Shown here piece after piece: positions 1 to 11,752 of a stretch of 64,000 nucleotides of DNA. The notes under the pieces were generated by a model that was not told the DNA's origin, made no database searches, and saw nothing but the letters and a program-made list of their open reading frames with translations. Source of the stretch: Rhizomys pruinosus (lineage: Eukaryota > Chordata > Mammalia > Rodentia > Spalacidae); NCBI GenBank assembly GCA_009823505.1, contig VZQC01006732.1, positions 605,665 to 669,664 on the forward strand, read 5' to 3'. The stretch's first letter is position 1, and each line of letters starts with the position of its first letter. Position numbers and translations under genes: made by a program.

Positions 1-49
1 CTTGCAGTCATTTGAATAAGGATCTCATGGGAGAATTCTTTTCATTTTT

Positions 50-170
50 TGACCGGGTTCCCAGCTAGTCCCAGTTGGCCTGAACTTGCTATGTAGACAA
101 AGGCTGACCTTGATCTCACAGGATCCACTTGTCTCCCCTGATCCTGGGGTTAAAAGGCATAGGCACAATG
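50..170 (-). repeat. B1-like SINE, degraded
   Basis: Reads as an antisense B1: 'agtcccagttggcctgaa', then a form of 'ctggccttgaactcacag', then 'ggggttaaaaggcatagg'. Diverged, with indistinct ends. Confidence 0.5.
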
Positions 171-267
171 TCCAGCAAAAGATTTGAATTTAAAAAATAT
201 ATGTTAATCTTAGCTGTATCTATGTTCATATACACACATAATCTTCATATATGTGTTTGATTCTTTA

Positions 268-585
268 CTTCGTTGTGTGAGAGTATATGCATGCATGTCC
301 AGGCGACTGCAGCCAGTGTGTGCAGAGGACACATCAGGTGCCCTGCCTAACAGCTCCACCTTATTCCCTTGAGTCAGGGTCTCCAGAAACTTAGGCTGGG
401 CTGGTAGCTATTAAATTCCAGTGACCATCCTGTTTCTGGCCCTACACGACAGCACCAGGTTCTCAGCTGCCCACACAAGCACTCCTGGGTTTTCATGTGG
501 GTGCTGGTATTTGATCTCATCTGCTCATTGCATAAACACACACTCTGACCCACTCTCGTCCTAAGCCATCTGCTCAGCCCAGAGG
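268..585 (-). repeat. B3-like tRNA-derived SINE, degraded
   Basis: The right end 'taagccatctgctcagccca' is the reverse of a tRNA-type SINE head, and the left part has the 'gcatgcatgtcc' tail motif of B3-type elements. Heavily mutated, so the family is uncertain. Confidence 0.4.
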
Positions 586-1964
586 ATTCATGTTCACTAT
601 TCCACTCAATTATGGTCTGTTATGTGCCCATGGGCTGTGGTCAGGGTGAGGCTGGGAGGAAGGAGGTCTGTAGGAATACTCTGCTATACCTGCTCCTACT
701 TAAATCCAGAGAGTAGGCTCAGGTAAGAAATACAGGTTCCAGTGATACATTAAGCCCCCTTCCTAGAAGTACAGGTTTTACATCTGTTGCCCAAGAGCCA
801 AACAGATTTGTTTGAGTCAGTTCTCTCTGTATAGATGTATCCAGGTTTTATAGAGACTTCAGAAAATTTTTATTTTTCACCCAAATTATTATTTAAACTA
901 AAGATTTTGCTTTCAAGAAAAATGAAAATCAAAGATACTATATTACTGTAAGACTGTTGCCTTGTGAAACCCATACCATGTACAACAAATTACACTAATA
1001 AAAATTTTTAAAGGACCAATATTAAAAAAATGAAACACATAGGTGAAGTTCTTAGCTTGAATTTACGTATGTAAATTTGAGGGTTCCAGAAAATGCAACA
1101 AAGAAGGATTTGCTGGTGTAAACAAGATGGCTAATCTTACTGTGATCCAGAAACAGCTGCCTGTGTATCTTGGTAAGTGAAGAATGATGTTAACCTTTCT
1201 CGAATGCTGGTGGCTATTGAGTTTGGGCAGAAAATCCTATAAAGGAGAACAAGCTGCGGAGCGTAATAAACTACCAGGTGCTCGATAAAAACCAGTCTTC
1301 CTCTCTTACTCAGGCTGGTCAAGTTCAAGGGCACTGCTGAAGGCTCCTTACTGTTGTGAAGGTGATGAGATTTCTCCTCTCCTGCTAGCTGTCTGAATTA
1401 CTTATGGGCCTGACAGAGATGTGGATTCTTACCTGATAGCTGCTCAAAGACTTGGGATAGCTCATTTCCCTTAAGTTAAACCTTCTACTCTTTATTTGCC
1501 CAGTAATTTCCACTTCTAGGCAGTATGTGTTAAACATGAGAGGCTTCTGTCCAGGTCCTGGCTGTGGGGCTTCAAGTAGGTGTCCCAACCTTTCCCTGCT
1601 GTCCTTTCTGGGCTCTGCCAACGGACCAAAGGAAAACCAGTTTTATAGGTTGTTATGAAGGTGAGACAAGATGGTAAAAGCATTATCTGTCAGATGGTTT
1701 CCTGTTGTTGCTTTTCCCCCTGTCGAAGGCAAGCATTTCGTAGTTACAAGCCAAATAAATGATTGGGCTGGATGATTCTTGGTGCTGTGCTCATCCTGAG
1801 CATCTTGTGATATTCAAGAGCATTTCTGGTTTGTATCTTAAATCCCACTAATACCCTTCTTTCACTCTGGGATAACAAAGATTTTTCCTTGCCCACTGGT
1901 AAAAAAACGTGTTTAAGAAAAATTTGTCCCATTTTTCTTTTGTTCAGAAATGGTATGGAAGGAA

Positions 1965-2180
1965 GGACTGGGGCTATACCTCAGTTGGTAAAGGTCTTGC
2001 ATAGAATGTACCAAGGCCTTGGTTCGATTCCTACCACTGAATAGAACAACCGTGTTCACACCTGTAATCCTGGGTTTCGGGAGATGGAGACAGGAAGATC
2101 AGAAGTCAAGGTTATCCTCAGCTACATAGTGCGTTCTAGGGAAGCCTGGGAGATAAGAAGACTGTGTCTAAAAACAAAAA
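1965..2180 (+). repeat. B4 composite SINE (ID head plus B1-like)
   Basis: An ID-type head ('ggggctatacctcagttggt' to 'ttggttcgattcctaccact') is followed directly by a B1-like body ('cacctgtaatcctgggtttc' and on). This order defines the known rodent B4 family. Confidence 0.62.
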
Positions 2181-2542
2181 GAGCTGTAGAACAGAACTTG
2201 GAAAGAATGGGTGACTGCAATTTAATAATGCTTTCATATTTAATCAAGAAATCATGAGATGATAACACCTCCCCTCATCCCCTTCATTGAGTCGACTTAA
2301 AAGTGCTCTGGCTCAGCTATTTGTTCCTTGTTGCGAAAGCAGCCTTAGTCTTTCTAGGATGGTTTTGGAAGCAGTGCAGCGGCACCCGACCCTGAGCAGA
2401 ACAGATGAACTCGGATCCCAAGTCAACGGGAGCTCAGGAGTTTAGCTCCACAAGGAAATGTTTCCCCAACAATTTAAACTCGTTATTTATATAGGTTATG
2501 TATTTCTGATTAGATGTTTCATCTGCTTAAAAGTATGCCTGT

Positions 2543-2706
2543 GCCGGGCGTGGTGGCGCACCCTTTAATGCCTTCCAGGAGCAGGAGAGCAGAGGCAGGC
2601 TTGATCTTTGTGAGTTCAAGGCCAGCCTGTCTACAGAGTGAAGTTCAGGCCATCTGGGGCTACAGGGAGACCCTGTCTCAAAAGACCCCCCCAAAAAAAA
2701 AAAAAT
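2543..2706 (+). repeat. B1 SINE
   Basis: Full-length B1 from 'gccgggcgtggtggcgca' to 'gagaccctgtctcaaaagac', then a C7 run and an A tail. It ends in the 'ggggctacagggagaccctg' form seen in most B1 copies here. Confidence 0.87.
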
Positions 2707-2989
2707 ATCCTGCATTGACAATGGGCCTTGACAAAGGGCTGGGAAGAAAGAGGGTCTTCCTAACTTTGCTAGCAAATCCAGCGTCTTTGCTATAATTGAA
2801 ACAAAGAACAAAAGTGCGCACTTGTGCTGATTCTTGGGCAGTCCAATAGTATGGAGTATTGTACTTACAAGGAAACCTACGCCTCTCTCAATACGTACCA
2901 GCTGCCATTCTAGTACTTTAAAATTTCCTTGTTTCTCAGAACAAGCCTACATGGGAGGATCTGTTATGTACCTCCCCCCTCTGCCCCAA

Positions 2990-3105
2990 GCTGCATGTTT
3001 GTAATCTCAGCTCTTGGGAAAGTGAGGCAGGAGGAATAGCCCCACAAGTGTCGAGGCAGTCGGCTTTACAGAGTGAACCTCTGTGTGTGTGCGGGGTAGA
3101 TACAA
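2990..3105 (+). repeat. B1-like SINE, degraded
   Basis: Shows 'tgtaatctcagctcttggga' and 'gtgaggcaggagga', then loses similarity. Weak support. Confidence 0.35.
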
Positions 3106-3429
3106 GTGGATGCAAAGAACAGCTGGGTAACTTCTCTAGGTTTATCCAGGAGTGTCAATCTGGCTCTTGGTTTTGAACTTGTCTAGTTGATACTGTGATT
3201 TGCTCCTCTGAATCATGACTCAGACAAACTACAGTGTATGTAAAAAAGAATCTTTTTTTGGACTCTAGCTACCCCTTTGGGTGGCTTGTTAATGGACAAT
3301 AGCAAGTTCAGTAGTGGCAATGGAGACCGTGACTTGATGGCCCTCAAATAACACCGTCGGTGTCTTACTTCCATTGGAGCCTCACAGCTTAAAACTAACT
3401 GTCACATCCATCAGTGCATACGTCCCACA

Positions 3430-4128
3430 ACTAACACAGACTCGTGTGGGGGATTGGACATGAGCATGACAATCCACACAATTTAGTCGTCATCGTCTAT
3501 AATCTACAGCCTAGCCCCGACCCGATATTAGAAGATGATACTGCTCTACAGGCACCCCAATATCCTACACCCGACTGCTTCTTACAGGGAGCGCACCACA
3601 GGGGTATCCAGCACCCCAATGGCTGCCCCGGAGAACCGTCTGCATAAGGACACACACCCACATTCAACAGAGCATTTCAATCACTTGAACACAACAGTGC
3701 GCGTGTGTGCGGCGTGAGGTGCGTGCTACACGCCCGTCTCTTTCATGACCCTCCACTTCCTATCATGGCCCATGCCACGACACCCGGGTGCCCCCAAACC
3801 TTGCATTGCCAGCAAGTACCATTTTGAAATAACCCACCACATGACTATAAAGCGGTGATGGCGTCGTAGGGTGTTCTATATAATTCCGACCGTTGCAGGT
3901 CAAAATGAATCGCTGAAGCGTAGAGCGTAGGATCCAGTCACTTAAGTTTCGACCTTGAACTCGATAGCACGCATAATAACGAACTGGGCGCACGCCTTTT
4001 AATCCTAGCCACTGGGAGCGCAAGAGGCACGCAATCTCTGTGAGTTCGACGGCCAGCCTGTCTACAGAGGATTCCAGAACAGCCCAGGCTACAGGAGAAC
4101 ATACTCGCGCATTCTCAAAAAAGAGACC

Positions 4129-4159
<31 letters not shown>

Positions 4160-4170
4160 AAAAGTCTGTG
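3430..4170. other. CpG-rich, error-like block containing corrupted B2 and B1
   Basis: Composition changes sharply here: many CpG pairs and odd single-base insertions. About 3575-3650 is a scrambled B2 ('gactgcttcttacagggagc' to 'gagaaccgtctgcat') and 3975-4125 a scrambled B1 ('gtgagttcgacggccagcct'). The errors are mostly small indels, unlike normal SINE decay, and the block ends at a long A run (4129-4157). It looks like unpolished long-read sequence in the assembly. Confidence 0.55.
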
Positions 4171-4407
4171 TACCCTATGTGCAAGAGCACACTTATCTGT
4201 GCTTATTGTCTACTAGTAGGAAATTCAGTTTGAGCTCACCATAGTCCACCAACTTACAGAAGCTTACTCTTACAAATTCTTGTGTATTGAGAGATCTAAG
4301 TAATTGGATACATAGTGCACCATTATTTTAGTGTCTGTTTCCCAAGAGTGTTCCCAACAGTTCTACTTAGGAGAGAGGAAGGAAAAAGAGTTAAGATTGA
4401 AAGTTTG

Positions 4408-4592
4408 GGGGCTGGAGAGATGCTTAACCTCTCGTAGAAAGAACCCAGGTTGGGAATCCCAACACCCATGTGTGGGCTTAACAACCCTGTCTGTAGCTCC
4501 AGTTCAGGGTATCTCACGCCCTCTTTCATCCTCCATGGGCATTGCACGATAAGGGTGCAAAAACCTGCATGCAAAAAAAAAAAAAAAATACA
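4408..4592 (+). repeat. B2 SINE, diverged
   Basis: Starts 'gggggctggagagatgctta', has the tRNA-like head, 'gtagctccagttcagggtat' and 'gggcattgcacgataagggt', and ends in a long A tail. Confidence 0.7.
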
Positions 4593-5514
4593 CACAAAAA
4601 ATAATAAGTTAAAAGCTCTATAGTGTGAGGCATTTAACTCCACGGAATTTGAAGACAGCACCCTCGAAGCTTCCAAGCTCCTCACTGCTTCTCTACAGTG
4701 ACTCCAGAACAGACACTTCTAGGGCCGTGCTGCAGAAAGCACACAGCAACCTGTGATTGGCTCTCCTATTACCAGACTGCCACAGATGGGAAAAGGGGAG
4801 GACCAAAAAAACTCCTTCTTCCTTTTGTCCAAAGTGAATTCTGGGTGAACACGTATAGGAAACCTGTGAGGCCTTAACTGGTTTTGTCGTTTCGGTGCTG
4901 GTTTAAAGAGGCTGCTCTGTCGACTTTGTAGAACATGGCCACCACTTCCTGAAGTTTAATGAGATTTTGGAGCAGAATCACCATGCATGTGACACTCCAC
5001 TGTTTGCAAGAGAGGTTCTTATCTTGGGCTGAAAGTGTGTCACACTGGGACTGCTGTTTACTAGGGAGACTCTCTGTGCCACACAAGCTTCTTTTTATTG
5101 CAGTGACTCAGAGCTGCACCGTGAAGCTGTTGGCTCATGCCAAATGCAGAGAATACTTATTTACACTGATCATGGTGCCAGTTTTTTTTTTTTTTTTTTT
5201 TTTTTTGCTTGTTCATTAATGCCGAACCTTAGTAAATAGAATACTCGTATATTACAGTCTCTTGTCCCTGGTGCATTGCAATTTCAGTATGGGCATTTTC
5301 TCTTCCAGGCCTTGTGAACGCTGCTACTTTCTTGGACTGGTTTTTTTTAAACTTTTGATTTTTGCTGAGAGCAGAGCAGTGCTTGTGTCCATCGCAATAA
5401 AGAAGGAACACAGATGTTAAGCTCATCCTGTGTGTCTGTGTCCTCGCGTGTGGATGGGTCTTGTTTGAGGGACGGGCTTGAGCCGCAGGTCATTCCAAAC
5501 AGTGCAGCACAGCA

Positions 5515-5606
5515 TGGGCTGCGGATGTGGTACAGTTGTAGAGCATCTGCTTAGTATATGGGAGCCCGGGTTAAATCCCCAGTACTGGCCCAAAGGAAAA
5601 AAAAAG
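5515..5606 (+). repeat. ID SINE
   Basis: The BC1-like sequence runs from 'ggctgcggatgtggtacagt' through 'gcccgggttaaatccccagt' to an A-rich tail near 5606. No attached B1, so a plain ID element. Confidence 0.75.
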
Positions 5607-5774
5607 GAGACCCAAATCTCCTGGTGGGCCGTTGGCGAGCTCAGTGCCACGTTGTTGTGCCTTGGCACGTCACAAGTCCTGGCTTTGGATCCCCTCAGCA
5701 TGCATGCACAAAACAAGGTCCCCCACCATGGTGCACTTGGATGATGGATTCTGGATAAAGAGGCCCACAGCACA

Positions 5775-5856
5775 GGCCTGCCCTGGCCTGCCCCGGCCTG
5801 CCCCGGCCTGCCCCGGCCGGCCCCGGCCAGCCCCGGCTGGCCCCAGCCTGCCCCTT
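5775..5856 (+). repeat. GC-rich minisatellite, 10-bp unit
   Basis: About eight copies of a CCTGCCCCGG-type unit lie in tandem, drifting to CCGGCCCCGG and CTGGCCCCAG at the right end. It gives long spurious open frames rich in P, A and G on both strands, which I do not count as genes. Confidence 0.85.
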
Positions 5857-6374
5857 GCTCCCAGGATTTGTGCCATCTTTACCTCCACTCTTTCTCACAT
5901 CCCATCATGGACTTTATGACCACTCTTAATTAGAGTTCTGTTTATTTCACATAGAGTTTATTTCAGTTTACCTTAAACTGGATGCATGTTATATGAATGC
6001 AGTATCTAGTTTTCTTTTCCTCGAAGCCAGTAATTTCCTGCTTTGAACCTCAGGCGCATCTTAACATTCTGGATGGCACAGCAGTTTTGTGCAAAACCCG
6101 TTGTCCTCGCAGATGATGTTGCTTGCCTCCAACATATGAATTCTAATAGCCACTGCAGTCATGTACTGACCTGTCACTACCAAAATGCTTTTGATAATAG
6201 GACATATGTCTTCCTACCACAGCCTGTGGGATGGGAGCCATATGTGTGGAAGACAGGACAGTTTGCTCCTACTGCTGGACAATGGATGTGTCTGTGGGTT
6301 GGAAGATAAGAAGGGCAGAGAGGGGGTATCTGCTAACAGCAGCAGAAGTTTCCAATAGCAATCACCTGTCCAGA

Positions 6375-6602
6375 ATTTCGTTTTCTAAATTTTATTTTTA
6401 TGTTATGTATAGAGAGTATTGATCTTACATATGTTAAGTGTGCACCTGTGTCGTCCAATGCTCTTGGAGGACAAGAAGGGCATCAGATGCGTGGAACTGA
6501 ATTGTGAAAGTTGTTAGATGCAATGTAGGTGCTGGGATTTGAACCTGCGGTCTCTGTAAGAACAGTCAGTATTTCATAACCACTTGAGCCATCTCTCAAC
6601 TC
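6375..6602 (-). repeat. B2 SINE
   Basis: Antisense B2: A/T-rich tail at left, then 'aggtgctgggatttgaacct' and 'acttgagccatctctcaact' at right. Moderately diverged. Confidence 0.65.
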
Positions 6603-6644
6603 CCAAAACTGACTTCAGAAAATAAACCCAACATCAGATCCAAC

Positions 6645-6795
6645 TGTAGCGTGTTGGTGGTGCAGGCCTAGTAATGCTTTTAGAATTTGATCAGCTAAAG
6701 GAGGAACCGTTGAGCTGCAAAGCCCAGCCCTCCTCAAACATGCGTTTAAGAGTCAAAGCCTGCGGGCTACATAATTGAGACCCTGTTTAAAAGAA
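6645..6795 (+). repeat. B1-like SINE, degraded
   Basis: Has 'tgttggtggtgcaggcctag' at left and 'ctacataattgagaccctgt' at right, spaced as in a B1, with the middle poorly kept. Confidence 0.35.
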
Positions 6796-8010
6796 AACAA
6801 AGAAGTTGTTCAGTTTTGAAGTCTTAGTATACCTAGATATCTGGTTTGGCAGACTAACAAAAAGATAAATCACTAGCACGCCGACCACAATTTGCCCAAA
6901 GCGTCCCCAAACCGCCTTTGTTTTCTCCAAGTGACGTTCCTCTATATGCTCCGGCCTCCATATATAATATATACTCACACGCTCTCTATACGCTCGTTAT
7001 CCACAGTAGTTTCGTGAAGTAGATATATATATAGAAGGACCCACAGGACACTATTATGAGAATGGACAAGGCCTCATTCCCGAAGCGAATTCTCTTACGA
7101 CCTCCCAACGGCACCTTACGCGCGCGGCGCGGCGCGCGCGGCGCGCGCGCCACAAGATAACACACCCCGGCGAACCGCCATTGCGCAACATGCGAAGCAA
7201 CTCTCCAGCCCTCTCCTGCCGCTGCTCTTGGTGGTCATCCTCTCCCTAGCATCTCCAAAAGCTGGGTCGCCATGAAAACTGAGGCAGCACCTTCCACAAT
7301 GTCTCTTCTGACCTCTTGGTGCAAAGCCTCAGCTTCTCGCCATGACTCCTGCAATCCTGGGGTCTCAACTTCAACCGAGATGCACTTCCACCAAAGGTTT
7401 TTCCTGACCTCTCACAATGCAAAGCCTCAGCTGCTCTCTGTGAAACCCTCAAATTTCAACACCAAAACCATATAGGAGACTTTATCCCAAGTCCGAGACA
7501 TATACTCGTCCGACTCTCTCTTCCTCCTCCAGTGGAACTCGAAGAGAGAGTGCGTGTGCGCCAGGAATAAATATCACCAGTGATGTGCGCTCTTACCGTA
7601 TCTTTTTTAGCACAAGCTCTGGGGATAACAACAAAGATTTCACTACAGGTTCTTGTCTCTTGTTACCTACAGCTAATTCTTCAACTCCAGCCCACCAGAA
7701 ACAACTATATATATCTAGTCCTGATGATCTCTTGGCTCCCCTTTGAACCTCTCCATATATTGAGCGTGCGCGTGGCGAGTCTCGGCGCCTCCGGTGCGCG
7801 TGACTCCTTCTAGCGCTCGAGAGAGTCTCCAGCCCAGTATATAAGAGTCCCAGAATGCCTCCAGCAATCCTTCCCGCAAGATGAGCTCTATATATCTGTC
7901 ACAGCAAACTTACCCAAAACTCTCTCAATATTAACATATATATACTCCTCGTGCTCTATTTTGCATGGTCTCTATAGATACTCTGCGTGTGTATAACGGA
8001 GCGAGCGCAA
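6790..8010. other. Unassigned repeat block with odd CpG and TATA composition
   Basis: Holds a pure G+C run (7119-7151), many TATATA inserts and scattered CpG. Inside, 7270-7480 and 7610-7760 read like a rodent interspersed repeat. A motif occurs twice in direct order (GCACCTTCCAC... to GCAAAGCCTCAGC near 7287-7335, and GCACTTCCACC... to GCAAAGCCTCAGC near 7383-7434), so the parent element has a roughly 100-bp internal duplication. I cannot name the family. Local indel-type errors are likely. Confidence 0.4.
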
Positions 8011-8395
8011 CTTGGAAGGAAAGGGTTTTATTCAAGGCTTACATTTCTCCGCGTTCACAGCTTCACACCTCAGGGAGCACCAACAGGGAAGACAGGCCAG
8101 GAACCTGGAGGCAGGAGCTGAAGCACAGGGCCATGGATTGAATGCCTGAATCCACTCGGCTTTAGCTCCCCCTCGCCCATAGCTCAGCGCTTGCCTCTCT
8201 TCTTTCTTACACTGTACACAACAACCTGCCCAGGGTGGCACCACTCATTGTGGGCCGGGCCCTCCCACACTGCTTGACCATCAAGACAATACTCCACAGA
8301 TGTGGCCACAGGCCAATCCAATGGAGCCAATTCCCCAATTGAGGCTCCCTCAACCCAGGTGTGTCAAGTTGACACTAAAGCTATCCAGCACAACA
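8010..8395 (-). mobile_element. URR1-like hAT-type DNA transposon remnant
   Basis: Reads as antisense URR1: 'ggaaggaaagggttttattc' at left, 'aggaacctggaggcaggagc' in the middle, 'gtgtcaagttgacactaaag' and 'ctatccagcac' at the right terminal repeat. The same repeat occurs at 47440-47830. Non-autonomous, no transposase. Confidence 0.6.
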
Positions 8396-8836
8396 TCTCT
8401 CTAGCTCATTGCCCCCCTCATTATTTTTTTTCTGTTCTTTTTTAATTCCATGGATTCAAAACGGTGCAGATCTACTGATGAGTCTTAGAATGTTCTGGAT
8501 ATATATTTAGTAGCCTTATGTATCTGCCAGAATGATTTTTCTCCTTCCCAAATGCACCTAAAAAAACCTTTTATATTCAAATGAAAAATATTTGAGACAT
8601 TTAAATATTCTGTGGGTCATTCAAACATCTTATCACTAATAGCTACTTGGCACCCTGGGAGAATTATTTTTGGCATTACAAATTGTCATTAATCCAAATT
8701 GCTTTTAATATCCCCATGTTCTTTTAAGAAAATTAAAATAAATATTTGCAACACATTTATATTTGTTTGGCACTGTTGAGAAATCTGCAAGCTCTAGTTT
8801 TGGTTAACACTGCATTCATCTAATAAGAACACTAAG

Positions 8837-9058
8837 GGCTGGAGAGATGGCTCTGTGGTTAAGGGCACTGGCTGCTCTTGCAGAGGATGTGGGTTCAATT
8901 CCCAGAACCCACAATGTGGCTAACAACCATCCATAAATCCAGTTCCAGGGGAGCCAATGCCCTCTTCTGGCCCCCACAAGCATTGCATGGCATGGGTGTA
9001 CTGACATAAGTGCAAGCAATACACCTATACACATAAAATAAAAATAATAAAATATTTT
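8837..9058 (+). repeat. B2 SINE
   Basis: Complete B2 from 'gggctggagagatggctctg' to an A/T-rich tail, with a well-kept B box ('gggttcaattcccagaaccc'). It has a single 'ccagttccagggg' block, so it lacks the duplication seen in the younger copies. Confidence 0.88.
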
Positions 9059-9781
9059 TAAGTAAGTTTTATTGAATGTTTACAAATCAAATAATAGCAT
9101 TAAAACTATATACACATAGTTGTCATTTAAGCTAATTATGATTTCTAAAGTTTCCTTAAACTTTACATTATTGAATATTGGACTATTTTTCCTTAAAGAA
9201 TTACAGAGGTAAGTTCTTAGGTCTCATCATCAATCAATCACTATGTAACTTTGTTACCATTTTCTTTCTTTTTGATGAAAGCATTTAAAATAAACTCCCC
9301 TTAGAATGATTCAAGCATACACTACAAAATTATTCATTATGGCTACCATGTTGTACATTAGATTCTCAGGGTTTACTCATTTTGTATAACTAACATTTTG
9401 TAGCTTTTATCAATAATTTCTCATTTCCTGCTTCTACTGCATAAAGCCATCCCTATATAGCCTTGCTTTATGTATGCTTTGTTATAAAAACACCATACCC
9501 TTATTCAGCACATTGTTACTTCATTAGCATCAAATTCACAGGTAAGACCTTGTACTTCATGCTTTGAACAAAGCTTACAAAACAATGTGTTTTCTACTTG
9601 AAGCATGTCACAACCTTCTTGTACTCCCATACTCTAAGCAACAAACACTTCAACTCTGTGCTTTGGGAGCATCTATCCCAGCCTTTGATGTTCCTGATTT
9701 ACTCTTAGCTGTTTTTTTGTTTTTTTCACTCCTTACATATAGCAAATTTACAAAGTCCAAAATCAAACTATAGGCTAATTG

Positions 9782-9785
<4 letters not shown>

Positions 9786-9832
<47 letters not shown>
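9786..9832. repeat. (TTTA)n microsatellite
   Basis: About 11 perfect TTTA units, directly attached to the A-rich tail (antisense) of the composite SINE to its right. Probably grew out of that tail. Confidence 0.92.
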
Positions 9833-10060
9833 GAGACAGGGCCCCCTTTAATCCCAGCTGGCCTGGAGCTTACTCTGTAGACCAGGCTGGCCTTGAACTC
9901 ACAGAGATCCATCTGCTTCTGCCTCCTGAGTACTGGGATTAAAGGCGTGTACCACTACACCCAACTTAAAGATAGTTCTTTGTGGGTGCTGGGAATCAAA
10001 CCTGGGTCCTCTGCAAGAGCAGTCAGTGCTCTTAACCACTGAGCCATCTCTCCAGCCCCG
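9833..10060 (-). repeat. Composite SINE: B2 head joined to B1 (copy 1)
   Basis: On the - strand a B2 tRNA-like head ('ggggctggagagatggctca' to 'cccagcacccacaaagaact') stops at 'atcttta' and continues into a full B1 ('agttgggtgtagtggtacac' and on). The B2 body and 3' end are absent. The junction matches that of the copies at 52923-53184 and 61617-61870. Confidence 0.72.
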
Positions 10061-11174
10061 CAAATCTTTTTTTTTTTTTTAAGTACAATGAAGTATACAT
10101 CAACTCACATGTAATTTAGGAACTGTGAATCCTTAATAAAATATTTTTTTAAAAGAACATTAAATTTTCCATCTATATGCTAGTTTCTTTTCCATCACTG
10201 GGCAAATATCTGACACAAATAACATAAAAGTAGTAAATAGTTATTTTAGTTCATACTCTCAGAGCTTTCACACTGTACTTCTTGACTCCCTGGGTTCTGG
10301 GTCTGTGAGAGACAAAATGTCACCTCGAAGGCTGCTTATCCCTGGCAGACAGGGAGAGAGAATGCCTTTGTTCCTGGCTCTCTGTCTGTGTGGTGCTGAT
10401 TGCACGCACACTTGGTGTTTCCCTCCCATTTGCTCTCCCACGTGTTAGCCCTTTCGGGAAGGACTCACAGGCACACCCAGAAGTGTGTTTTACTAATCCC
10501 CTAGACATCTTTCAATCCATTCATACTGACAATCAAGATTAACCATGACTAAGGGATGTTTAGAACAGTTGTTGCCATTTTAAATAGAAACCTTGGTCAG
10601 CTAAGACTCCTTTAGAATCTGGTCTGAGTTTTCACTGATCCACAGAAAGAGTCCTGAGGGGTACAGTTGCTTGGTAAGGAGAGATTGGTAGGTGAGTGTC
10701 TGCAATCTAATAAGATCTTGGACTTTTAAAGCTTTGAACTTTTTTTTTTTTATAGTAGGACATTTATTCTAAGAACTCGGATGATAGGATTATAGAGGCA
10801 TGGTCAGTCTAGTATATAATCTCAGATGAGAGCTCAATGGGCTGGAGACCCAAGCTGTTGCAGTTTGAGTTCAAGGCTGTGGAACTTTTTAGAGTTGAAT
10901 TATATTTTATAATATTGATAGGAGATGTTGGGGACAAACAAGATAGATTCTAACTTCATAGCAACATGTTTGTGAATCAAGTTGGAAGGGTGGACTTATG
11001 AAGGTTAGTGTAGGGTTCCCATACATCTGGGAAAACGGAATCTCCATTGAGGAATTTCTTCTATCAGATAGCCTGTGGGCACACCTGTGGGAGAATTTTC
11101 TTGATTGGTAATTGATGTAAGAGGTCTTTTGTGGTTCTTAGACTCAGCCTTTAACGGCTGCGCTATCCCCACAG

Positions 11175-11410
11175 CCCAAGATGGCCTAGCGGTTAAGAGC
11201 GCCGACCGCTCTTGCAGAGGACCCAGGTTCGATCCCCAGCACCCACATGGCGGCCAAGAACCGTCTGAAACTCCAATTCCAGGAGAACTCCAGTTCCAGG
11301 GGAATCCGACACCCTCTTCTGACCTCCGCAGCATTGCACGACACGGGTGCACAGACTTGCATGGAGACAGTACATTCATACACATACAGAAATAAATAAA
11401 ATTTAAAAAA
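11175..11410 (+). repeat. Young B2 SINE, duplicated subtype
   Basis: The head begins at 'cccaagatggcctagcggtt', so the first few bases differ. It shows the duplicated block (AACTCCAATTCCAGGAG then AACTCCAGTTCCAGGGG) and the A-rich 'aaataaataaaattt' tail. CpG sites such as 'gagcgccgaccgctc' are kept, which suggests recent insertion. Confidence 0.87.
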
Positions 11411-11469
11411 AGAGGTCCCAGACCACTGTGTAGGAAGTGCCATCTCGGGTAGGTGGGCCTGGACCACTT

Positions 11470-11690
11470 AAGAAAGTTAGTTGTGAGCAGTCCAGGGGCA
11501 GCAAGCCAGTAAGCTATGCTCCTTTATGGTTCCTGCCTCAAGATCCTTCCTTGAGTCCCTGTTATGGCTTCCCTCCATGGTGGACTGTAACCTGTAAGCC
11601 AAATAAACCATTTTATCCTCATGTTGGTTTTGGTCTTGGTGTTTAACGTAGCAACAGAAAGCAAACTATGACATGAGGGACTACTGACTT
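11470..11690 (+). mobile_element. URR1-like element, 3' part
   Basis: Shows 'agcaagccagtaagctatgc', 'ggactgtaacctgtaagcca', 'aataaaccattttatcctca' and 'acagaaagcaaactatgac', the usual right half of URR1 in sense orientation. Confidence 0.55.
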
Positions 11691-11752
11691 CATGGAACAA
11701 CTTGGCAATATTCTTTCCTTTTCTATTTTTATGGAATTGTGTAAGGAGTATT

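Noticed and set aside
5478..5919. Overlapping frames of 66-116 residues on both strands rich in P, A, G and R
   Set aside because: They come from the GC-rich minisatellite and an ID element and have no recognised domain or splice support.
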